This document shows positions 22,323 to 29,542 of a DNA stretch of 44,730 nucleotides, in pieces (within the stretch, counting starts at the first letter, position 1; each line of letters opens with the position of its first letter). A program made the position numbers and the translations under genes. This DNA is from DASRVA01 sp050732935. Lineage in GTDB: Bacteria; Gemmatimonadota; Gemmatimonadetes; JACCXV01; JAHWKZ01. The notes below the pieces were generated by a model, which worked only from the letters and a program-made list of their open reading frames with translations, was not told the origin of the DNA and did not search any database. The stretch spans positions 1 to 44,730 of the forward strand of contig JBOHRW010000002.1 in the NCBI GenBank assembly GCA_050732935.1. The letters are read 5' to 3'.

Positions 22323-24568
22323 AGATCGCCATCGTCGGCGGCGGGCCGGCCGGTCTCTACCTCGCCATCCTCCTCGGAAAGTCCGACGCCTCCCACGAGG
22401 TCACGGTCCTCGAACGAAACCGTCCCGACGACACCTACGGCTTCGGCGTCGTGTTCTCCGACGCCACGCTCGAGAACCTGGCTGCCGCCGACCCCGAGAC
22501 GTTCGCGGCGATCGAGCGCGCTTTCTTCCACTGGGACGACATCGATGTCCACTACAAGGGCGAGGTGCTCTCGTCGACCGGTCACGGCTTTAGCGGGCTC
22601 GCGCGCCGGACGCTCCTCGAGATTCTCACCGATCGCTGCCAGGCGCTGGGAGTGGAGCCGCGCTTCGAGTCCGAGATCGACGACCCCGGGCGGCTCACGG
22701 ACGCCGACCTGGTGGTAGGCGCGGACGGCGTCAACAGCACGGTCCGCGAGCGTTGGCGTGAGACGTTCAAGCCCACCATCGACTTGCGCCCCAACAAGTT
22801 CGTCTGGCTGGGGACGACGCATCCCTTCCCGGCCTTCAAGTTTTACTTCAAGCACGATGTCAATGGCCTATGGCGCGTACACGCTTACAGATACTCCGAA
22901 GATCGCTCCACCTTCATCGTGGAGACCACCGACCAGACCCTCGCCCGAAGCGGGCTCGAGGACAGGCCGGAGGCCGACACCCTGGCCTTCTGCGAGGAGC
23001 TCTTCGCGGAGGAGCTCGACGGCCATCGGCTGATCGCCAACCGCTCAGTCTGGCGCAGCTTCCCCACCGTGAGGTGCGGGTCATGGAGCCACGGGAACAT
23101 CGTCCTGATCGGAGACGCCGCGCACACGGCCCACTTCTCGGTCGGGTCGGGGACCAAGCTGGCGATGGAGGATGCGATCGCGCTGGTCGCCGCGCTCCAG
23201 CCCCATGCCGAAGTCCCAGCCGCGCTGGCCGCCTACGAGGAGGAGCGCCGCCCGCTGGTCGAGAGCCTCCAGCGAGCCGCCCGGGCGAGCCTCATGTGGT
23301 TCGAGGGGACCGAGCGCTACATGGAGACCGAGCCAATCCAGTTCGCGTTCAACCTCCTCACCCGCTCGCTCCGCATCACCCACGAGGACATGAAGACGCG
23401 CGATCCCGTCTTCACCGCACGCGTGGACGGCTGGTTCGCGGAGCGGGCGGCCGAGCAGAGCGGTGTCGACATCCCGCTCGATCCGCCCCCTCCACCTCTC
23501 TTCACGCCCTACCGGATCGGCGACCTGCTCCTTCAGAATCGCGTCGTCGTCTCGGCGATGTGCCAGTACTCCGCCGACGAAGGCACGCCCGACGACTGGC
23601 ACTTCGTCCACCTGGGAAGCCGGGCCGTCGGCGGGGCCGGGCTGGTCATGGCCGAGATGACCGACGTTTCCGCCGAGGGTCGGATCTCGCCGGGCTGCGC
23701 GGGACTCTACCTGCCCGATCACGTGGAAGGGTGGCGGCGGATCGTCGACTTCGTCCACGAGTACTCCTGGGCCGCGATCGGGATCCAGCTCGGCCACGCC
23801 GGCCGGAAGGGCTCGACCCGCCTGGCCTGGGATGGGATGGACGAACCGCTCCCGGAGGGCAACTGGGAGATCGTCGCTCCCTCCCCCATCCCGTACTATC
23901 CCCACAGCCAGGTGCCGCGTCCGATGACCCGCGACGACATGGATCAGGTGGTCGCCGACTACGTGCGCGCGGCCCGGATGGCGGACCAGGCGGGATTCGA
24001 TCTCCTCGAGATCCACATGGCCCACGGGTATCTGCTGGCCTCGTTCATCTCGCCGGCCACCAACCAGCGCACGGACGAGTACGGCGGCCTGCTCGAGAAC
24101 CGTCTCCGGTTCCCACTGGAGGTGCTGGACACCGTGCGTGATGCCTGGGCCCAGAAGCCGCTGTCGGTGCGGATCTCGGCCGTGGACTGGATCCCCGGCG
24201 GCCAGACGATCGAGGAATCGGTCGAGGTGGCTCGCGTCCTCGAGCATCACGGCGTCGACATCGTCGACGTCTCGGCGGGGCAGACCGTCCCGCACGCGAA
24301 GCCGGAGTACGGCCGCCAGTTCCAGACCCCGTTCAGCGATCGCATCCGGCACGAGGTGGGAATCCCCACGATGGCGGTCGGCAACATCTCCTCGTACATG
24401 GACGTAAACACGATCCTGGCCGCCGGGCGGGCCGATCTGTGCGCGATGGCCAGGGCCCACCTGTGGGACCCGTACTGGACGCGCAACGCCGCCTGGCGGC
24501 TGGGCCACGGGCTTCCGTGGCCGGCTCCCTACTCCACGCTCGACCGCTACACGCCGCGCTTCGAGTAA
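22319..24568 (+). CDS. 2-aminobenzoyl-CoA monooxygenase/reductase (flavin monooxygenase-OYE fusion)
   Basis: A 749-residue two-domain flavoenzyme. Residues 1-385 are a class A flavin monooxygenase (FAD motif GGGPAG 7-12, 'DLVVGADGVNSTVR', and GDAAHTAHFSVGSGTKLAME near 264) of the salicylyl-CoA 5-hydroxylase type. Residues about 390-749 are an Old Yellow Enzyme-type reductase ('LFTPYRIGDLLLQNRVVVSA', 'IQLGHAGRKG', 'EIHMAHGYLLASFISPATNQ', a C-terminal 'AVGNISSYMD'). This pairing in one chain is the architecture of anthraniloyl-CoA monooxygenase (EC 1.14.13.40) of Azoarcus evansii, which both hydroxylates and reduces the ring using O2 and NAD(P)H. The start is GTG at 22319 with AGGGG about 11 bases upstream. 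It is the key enzyme of the cluster. Confidence 0.92.
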   Translation: MKIAIVGGGPAGLYLAILLGKSDASHEVTVLERNRPDDTYGFGVVFSDATLENLAAADPETFAAIERAFFHWDDIDVHYKGEVLSSTGHGFSGLARRTLLEILTDRCQALGVEPRFESEIDDPGRLTDADLVVGADGVNSTVRERWRETFKPTIDLRPNKFVWLGTTHPFPAFKFYFKHDVNGLWRVHAYRYSEDRSTFIVETTDQTLARSGLEDRPEADTLAFCEELFAEELDGHRLIANRSVWRSFPTVRCGSWSHGNIVLIGDAAHTAHFSVGSGTKLAMEDAIALVAALQPHAEVPAALAAYEEERRPLVESLQRAARASLMWFEGTERYMETEPIQFAFNLLTRSLRITHEDMKTRDPVFTARVDGWFAERAAEQSGVDIPLDPPPPPLFTPYRIGDLLLQNRVVVSAMCQYSADEGTPDDWHFVHLGSRAVGGAGLVMAEMTDVSAEGRISPGCAGLYLPDHVEGWRRIVDFVHEYSWAAIGIQLGHAGRKGSTRLAWDGMDEPLPEGNWEIVAPSPIPYYPHSQVPRPMTRDDMDQVVADYVRAARMADQAGFDLLEIHMAHGYLLASFISPATNQRTDEYGGLLENRLRFPLEVLDTVRDAWAQKPLSVRISAVDWIPGGQTIEESVEVARVLEHHGVDIVDVSAGQTVPHAKPEYGRQFQTPFSDRIRHEVGIPTMAVGNISSYMDVNTILAAGRADLCAMARAHLWDPYWTRNAAWRLGHGLPWPAPYSTLDRYTPRFE

Positions 24569-24662
24569 GCTCTCGTAAGGCTCCTGACAGCCGAAACATC
24601 CAGGGATCGGTTATCGTCGTTGACAGATATTCGAAGCGAACATTTTGCCAGAAGGAGCAGCC

Positions 24663-25241
24663 ATGCCACATGAGAAGCATGAAGAACATGACGAATACCG
24701 CGCCGAGAAGCGGATGAAGACCGCCCGCCGGAACGTCGTCAGCGCCGTGTTCCACGACGCCGAGGATGCCGAGGACGCCTACGCGAAGACGATCGAGCGG
24801 GGCTATCCCAAGGAGGACGTGATGGTGCTCATGTCGGACCAGGCCCGCGACGAGTACTTCCCCAGCGAGCGCGTGGAGGTCGAGAAGGAAGGGAAGGCCA
24901 TGGAAGGCGCTGGCGTAGGCGGCGCTCTCGGCACCGCCGTCGGCGCCATCGCGGGGGCGATCGTCGCGCTGGGGACCGCCATCGCGATCCCGGGCCTCGG
25001 GCTCGTCGTGGCGGGGCCGCTCCTCTTCGGCCTCGCGGGAGCGGGAGCCGGCGGGCTGACAGGCGGCCTCATCGGCGGTCTGGTGGGCGCCGGGATGACA
25101 AAGGAGCGAGCCACCGTCTACAAGACCGCGATCGAGGAAGGCGGCGTCGTGCTGGCCGTCGAGCCCGAGAGCGAAGCCGACGCCGAGTGGCTCGCCGAGA
25201 CGTGGGACGATTGCGGCGGGGACGAGATCTACCGCGGGTAG
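24663..25241 (+). CDS. general stress-type glycine-zipper membrane protein
   Basis: A 192-residue protein with a charged, His/Glu/Lys-rich head (MPHEKHEEHDEY), an N-terminal alpha/beta domain ('SAVFHDAEDAEDAYAKTIE', 'KEDVMVLMSD') like the YflT/GS17M general-stress fold, then a long Gly/Ala-rich hydrophobic hairpin (about residues 80-150) and a last strand 'GGVVLAVEPESEADAEW'. AAGGAG 5 bases before the ATG at 24663 fixes the start. The fold family is widespread and stress-associated, but the molecular role is unknown. A TTGACA lies at 24620-24625 without a good -10. Confidence 0.7.
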   Translation: MPHEKHEEHDEYRAEKRMKTARRNVVSAVFHDAEDAEDAYAKTIERGYPKEDVMVLMSDQARDEYFPSERVEVEKEGKAMEGAGVGGALGTAVGAIAGAIVALGTAIAIPGLGLVVAGPLLFGLAGAGAGGLTGGLIGGLVGAGMTKERATVYKTAIEEGGVVLAVEPESEADAEWLAETWDDCGGDEIYRG

Positions 25242-25314
25242 GACGCGCGAGCCTGCCAGACGCCCGGGTCGCTTTCGCCTCCAGACGAGCGCGACCCGGG
25301 TCCCACCCGTCGCC

Positions 25315-25343
25315 CTGACACGCCATAAACTGCGGAGTATACT
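25315..25343 (+). promoter_or_regulatory. near-consensus sigma70 promoter
   Basis: CTGACA (25315-25320) and TATACT (25338-25343) are separated by exactly 17 bases. Transcription would start near 25350, about 80 bases before the ATG of the cyclase gene at 25431. This is the best housekeeping-type promoter in the window. Confidence 0.75.
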
Positions 25344-25430
25344 ACTGCCCTCGTGCATCCTCGTTCGTCGATCGGCTGCATCCCGAGAGACGCTGGCGTA
25401 ACGATCCATCAGGCAGGAGTCTTTTTCCGT

Positions 25431-26252
25431 ATGACGCTCTACATGGATGTCCACCGAGACCTGGGTGCCACCCCCGAGGAGATCGAGAAGGCCCACCTCA
25501 GCGATCTAGAAGCCCAGGGAAAGCATGGCGTCAAGTATCTCAAGTACTGGGTCAATCCGGATTCGAAGACCGTCTGCTGCCTGGTCGAGGGCCCGAGCAA
25601 GGAGGCCTGTGTAGCGGTTCATCGGGAGGCCCACGGGCTCGAACCCGACCAGATCATCGAGGTCGAGTCCAACCTGGTCGAGGCGTTTCTCGGCGGCCAG
25701 TCCCAAACCCAAATCGGCACCGCGCTGTGGAATAAGGGAGGTCTCGACCCCGGCTACCGGATCATCCTCTTCACCGACCTCGCCGGATCCACCGAGCTGA
25801 CCCAGGACCTGGGAGACGAGGCGGCCATGGGCGTGCTCCGCGTTCACGACATCATCGTCCGGCGCGAGATCGCCGCGCGAGGAGGTCGCGAGGTCAAGCA
25901 CACCGGCGACGGGATCATGGCCTCCTTCGGGTCTCCCTCGGGGGCGATCGAGGCGTCGATGGCCATCCAACGGGCGCTGGCTGCCCACAACCAGCACGAT
26001 GCGGCGCATCCCGTCAAGGTGCGGATCGGCATCAGCGCCGGCGAGCCCGTCGAGGAGAACCACGACTTCTTCGGCGCGGCGGTGCAGCTGGCCCGACGCG
26101 CCTGCGACCATGCCGATCCCGAGCGGATCCTGGTCCCCTCGGTCGTCCGGGATCTGTGCATCGGGAAGGCCTTCAAGTTCGTGGATCTGGGGGAGGTCCC
26201 CCTCAAGGGCTTCCCGGAAGCCATCAGGCTGTTCGACGTCGCCTGGAGCTAG
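25431..26252 (+). CDS. DUF4242 domain fused to a class III adenylate/guanylate cyclase domain
   Basis: A 273-residue soluble protein. Residues 1-85 are DUF4242 ('YMDVHRDLGATPEEIEKAHL', 'KYLKYWVNPDSKTVCCLVEG', 'VHREAHGLEPDQIIEV'), a small ferredoxin-like domain. Residues about 110-273 are a class III nucleotide cyclase: metal-binding Asp116 in ILFTDLAGST and Asp160 in HTGDGIMASF, and 'VRIGISAGEPVEENHDFFG' in the expected place. It should make cAMP or cGMP if active. The ATG is chosen because the DUF4242 start follows directly; AGGAG lies about 11 bases upstream. A GTG 78 bases earlier is less likely. The DUF4242 part may sense a ligand. Confidence 0.85.
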   Translation: MTLYMDVHRDLGATPEEIEKAHLSDLEAQGKHGVKYLKYWVNPDSKTVCCLVEGPSKEACVAVHREAHGLEPDQIIEVESNLVEAFLGGQSQTQIGTALWNKGGLDPGYRIILFTDLAGSTELTQDLGDEAAMGVLRVHDIIVRREIAARGGREVKHTGDGIMASFGSPSGAIEASMAIQRALAAHNQHDAAHPVKVRIGISAGEPVEENHDFFGAAVQLARRACDHADPERILVPSVVRDLCIGKAFKFVDLGEVPLKGFPEAIRLFDVAWS

Positions 26253-26317
26253 TGGTGGATTGGGCGACTGCCCGAGTTCGCAGGACGAGGAAGGCGCGGG
26301 AATCGTAAGGAGGCGAC

Positions 26318-27706
26318 ATGAGCTCGACAACGCATGAGGCGGCTCGGCGCGAGCTCGGTCCATCGTTCGGGGGAGCCATCATCGCCTCCGAGGATCCCGA
26401 GTATCAGGAAGCCAGAACAGTCTACAACGCCATGATCGATCGCCGGCCCTCCCTGATCGCCCGCCCCTCGAACACCGATGACGTCGCCCGCGCCGTGAGG
26501 TTCGCTGCCGAGCACGATCTCCCACTGGCCGTTCGGGGGGGAGGCCACAGCGGCCCCGGGTTCGGCGTCGTGGATGACGGCGTGGTCATCGATCTCTCCC
26601 TGCTCAAGACCATCGAGATAGATGCAGGCGCCCGCACGGCGCTTGTGGGGGGCGGCTGCACCTGGGGGGAGGTGGACGCGGCGACCCACGAGCACGGCCT
26701 GGCCACGGTGAGCGGCATCATCTCCACCACCGGCGTTGGTGGCCTCACGCTCGGGGGCGGGCACGGCTACCTGACCCGCAAGCATGGGCTGACGATCGAC
26801 AACCTTCTGGCCGCCGAGGTCGTGCTGGCCAACGGTGAGATCGTAACCGCCAACGATGTCGAGAACCCCGACCTGTTCTGGGCGATCCGTGGCGGTGGTG
26901 GCAACTTCGGTATCGTCACATCGTTCCTGTTCCGGCTGCATCCGGTCGGAACCATCGTGGGCGGTGTGGTGTTGTGGCCGATCGAGTCCGTGGCCGGGGT
27001 CATGCGCTGGTATCGGGAGTTCCTTCCGAACGCCCCGCGCGAGCTCAACGGCTGGCTGGGCCTCCACACTGTGCCCCCCGCGCCGCCGTTCCCCGAGGAG
27101 TTGCACTTTCGCAAGGTTGCTTTCTCCAGCTGGTGTTACGCAGGCCCGCCCGACAAGGCCAGGGAAGCCTTCGCTCCCATTCAGGAATTCGGGCCGCCCA
27201 TCCTCTACGGCGTGCAGGAGATGCCGTACCCCGACCTTCAGCGGGCATTCGACGAGATGTACTGCCCGGGCCTCCAGTGGTACTGGCGCCACGACTTCGT
27301 GCGCGAGCTCTCCGACGAGGCGATCGAGCGCCATGTCGAATTCGGCGGGCGGCGTCCCACGCTCCACTCGACCATGCACCTTTATCCGGTGGACGGCGCG
27401 GTACACGACATTGGCGCCACCGACACGGCCTTCAGCCATCGCGACGTTCTCTGGTCCCAGGTCATCGTCGGGGTCGATCCGGACCCGGCCAGGGCCGACG
27501 AGCTGCGATCCTTCGCTGTCGACTACTGGGAGGCGCTGCATCCCTACTCGGCAGGCGGAGCCTACGTGAACATGACGATGGAAGAGGCCCCCGAGCGGGT
27601 GCGCGCGAGCTACGGTGAGAATTACGAGCGGCTGGCCCGCATCAAGGCGCAGGTCGACCCGGGCAATCTGTTTCGTGCCAATCAGAACATCTTGCCCGCG
27701 GAGTAA
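26318..27706 (+). CDS. FAD-linked oxidase, berberine-bridge-enzyme type (copy 1)
   Basis: A 462-residue PCMH-type flavin oxidase. FAD-binding motifs 'LIARPSNTDDVARAVRFA' and 'VRGGGHSGPGF' (His77 is the residue that usually binds FAD covalently), 'TTGVGGLTLGGGHGYLTRKH' and 'NPDLFWAIRGGGGNFGIVT' are clear, and a BBE C-terminal box ('YVNMTMEEAPERVRASYG', 'YERLARIKAQVDPGNLFRAN') is present. The second covalent cysteine of bicovalent members is not seen (SGIISTTG). AAGGAGG before the ATG fixes the start. The substrate is not predictable: sugars, alcohols and ring-closing oxidations all occur in the family. A close paralog follows 65 bases downstream. Confidence 0.88.
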   Translation: MSSTTHEAARRELGPSFGGAIIASEDPEYQEARTVYNAMIDRRPSLIARPSNTDDVARAVRFAAEHDLPLAVRGGGHSGPGFGVVDDGVVIDLSLLKTIEIDAGARTALVGGGCTWGEVDAATHEHGLATVSGIISTTGVGGLTLGGGHGYLTRKHGLTIDNLLAAEVVLANGEIVTANDVENPDLFWAIRGGGGNFGIVTSFLFRLHPVGTIVGGVVLWPIESVAGVMRWYREFLPNAPRELNGWLGLHTVPPAPPFPEELHFRKVAFSSWCYAGPPDKAREAFAPIQEFGPPILYGVQEMPYPDLQRAFDEMYCPGLQWYWRHDFVRELSDEAIERHVEFGGRRPTLHSTMHLYPVDGAVHDIGATDTAFSHRDVLWSQVIVGVDPDPARADELRSFAVDYWEALHPYSAGGAYVNMTMEEAPERVRASYGENYERLARIKAQVDPGNLFRANQNILPAE

Positions 27707-27771
27707 CCAGCCATCCGATCATCGCTGGCACCCTATTTCACCACCATGATTTCTCGAGCCGGGAGACAAGC

Positions 27772-29193
27772 ATGCCGGAATCACAGTTCAGAACGACGGA
27801 CGAAGATATGATCACGGTCGGAAGTGACGCCATCGGGGACCTCGGCGAACGGCTTCAGGGAGAGGTCATGACCCCGGAGCATCCGGACTACGACGAGGCG
27901 CGCGCAGCCTGGAACGGGATGATCGACCGGCATCCCGCTCTCATCGCCCGCTGCAAAGGGGCCGATGACGTCGCGACGGCCATCCGGTTCGCGCGCGAAA
28001 ACGGGCTCGAGGTCGCCGTCCGCGGAGGCGGCCACCACATCGCCGGCGACTGCGTCTGCGAGGGGGGCTTCATGATCGACCTCTCGCCGATGAAGACCGT
28101 CAACGTCCAGCCCGATGAACGGACGGCCCGGGTCGGCCCCGGCGCCACCCTGGCCGACATGGACGGCGCGACCCAGGCGCACGGCCTGGCCACGCCGCTC
28201 GGCATCAACTCGACCACCGGGATCGCCGGTCTCACCCTGGGCGGTGGCTTCGGCTGGCTGTCCAGGGTGCACGGGCTCACGGTCGACAACCTGGCGTCCG
28301 CCGACGTGGTCACCGCCGACGGCGAGCGGCTCCAGGCGAGCGAGGAGGAGAACCCCGATCTCTTCTGGGGCCTGAGGGGGGGCGGTGGGAACTTCGGCGT
28401 CGCGACGTCGTTCGAGTATCGACTCCACGACGTCGGGCCAGAGATCCTCTCGGGTCTCATCGTCCATCCGTTCGACGGCGCACGCAGCGTGCTCGATCGC
28501 TACCGTGAGTTCACCGCGGATGCTCCGGATGCCGTTAATCCGTGGTTCGTCGTGCGAAAGGCGCCGCCACTCCCCTTCCTTCCGGAAGACGTCCACGGAC
28601 AGCTGATCCTGATCCTGCCGGTCTTCGTGGCTGGCGACATGGAGGCGGGAAAGGAGCTCGTCGCGCCTCTCCGCGCGGTCGGCAAGCCGATCGCCGATGT
28701 GATCGGACCCCATCCCTACGCCGGCTGGCAGCAGGCCTTCGACCCCCTGCTCACCCCAGGCGCCCGGAACTACTGGAAATCGCACAACTTCGCCACGCTC
28801 GAGGACGGCGCGCTCGACGCGATCCTCGATTACGCGGAGCGTCTCCCCAGCGACCAATCTGAGATCTTCGTCGGGCGGCTGGGCGGAGCCGCCAACCGTA
28901 AGCCCGCCGACGCGACCGCCTACCCCCACCGGGACGCGGAGTACGTCATGAACGTGCACACGCGATGGGAGGACGCAGGCGACGACGACCGCTGCGTCGC
29001 CTGGGCGCGCGAGTTCTTCGGCGTCATGACGCCTTACGCGACGGGTGGGGTGTACGTGAACTTCATGCCCGCGGACGAGACCGAACGCGTCAAGGCCGCC
29101 TTCGGCCCCAACTACGACCGGCTGGCCCGACTCAAGAAGCGCTACGACCCCGACAACTTCTTCCACCTGAACCAGAACATCGCGCCGGCCTGA
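27772..29193 (+). CDS. FAD-linked oxidase, berberine-bridge-enzyme type (copy 2)
   Basis: A 473-residue paralog of the preceding gene with the same layout: VRGGGHHIAGD (His88), 'TTGIAGLTLGGGFGWLSRVH', 'NPDLFWGLRGGGGNFGVAT', and the BBE box 'GGVYVNFMPADETERVKAAF' and 'YDRLARLKKRYDPDNFFHLN'. The two copies differ clearly in the substrate-side middle part, so they are likely old duplicates with different substrates, not a recent repeat. GGGAG precedes the ATG. The convergent cupin gene ends 20 bases downstream. Confidence 0.88.
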   Translation: MPESQFRTTDEDMITVGSDAIGDLGERLQGEVMTPEHPDYDEARAAWNGMIDRHPALIARCKGADDVATAIRFARENGLEVAVRGGGHHIAGDCVCEGGFMIDLSPMKTVNVQPDERTARVGPGATLADMDGATQAHGLATPLGINSTTGIAGLTLGGGFGWLSRVHGLTVDNLASADVVTADGERLQASEEENPDLFWGLRGGGGNFGVATSFEYRLHDVGPEILSGLIVHPFDGARSVLDRYREFTADAPDAVNPWFVVRKAPPLPFLPEDVHGQLILILPVFVAGDMEAGKELVAPLRAVGKPIADVIGPHPYAGWQQAFDPLLTPGARNYWKSHNFATLEDGALDAILDYAERLPSDQSEIFVGRLGGAANRKPADATAYPHRDAEYVMNVHTRWEDAGDDDRCVAWAREFFGVMTPYATGGVYVNFMPADETERVKAAFGPNYDRLARLKKRYDPDNFFHLNQNIAPA

Positions 29194-29212
29194 TGGCGGA
29201 AATGGACGTCGG

Positions 29213-29521
29213 CTAGCTCCGCACGGCGTCCAGGCCGACGACCGGCTCGTCTCCCACGACCTCGGCGCTGTGCACCGCGCCGGCCGGCACGCGCAGGCAA
29301 TCGCCAGCCTCCAAGACGACCTCGCCCTCCGCCGTCCTCATCCGGAATCGGCCGGATGAGACCGCGTCGATCTTCTCGACCGAGTGGGTGTGGTCGGAAA
29401 AGGTGGTGCCGGGCGGATAGACGTAACGGGACACGCGGTATCCCCGGTCTTCCAGCTTCCGCTCGAGGGCCGATTCCGAGAACGGACCGTCCCTCTCCTC
29501 GTCCCAGCGCTCGACGTCCAC
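29213..29521 (-). CDS. small cupin-domain protein
   Basis: A 102-residue single-domain cupin. The first metal-binding motif is YPPGTTFSDHTHSVEKI with His44, His46 and Glu49; the second motif is GDCLRVPAGAVHSAEV with a His. It starts on GTG at 29521 with a purine-rich AGGGGGG upstream and lies 21 bases downstream of the TonB receptor gene on the same strand, so it is probably co-transcribed. A regulatory or metal-dependent enzymatic role is possible; the sequence does not decide. Confidence 0.8.
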   Translation of the reverse strand: MDVERWDEERDGPFSESALERKLEDRGYRVSRYVYPPGTTFSDHTHSVEKIDAVSSGRFRMRTAEGEVVLEAGDCLRVPAGAVHSAEVVGDEPVVGLDAVRS

Positions 29522-29542
29522 AGGCCCCCCTTCCGCAGGATC

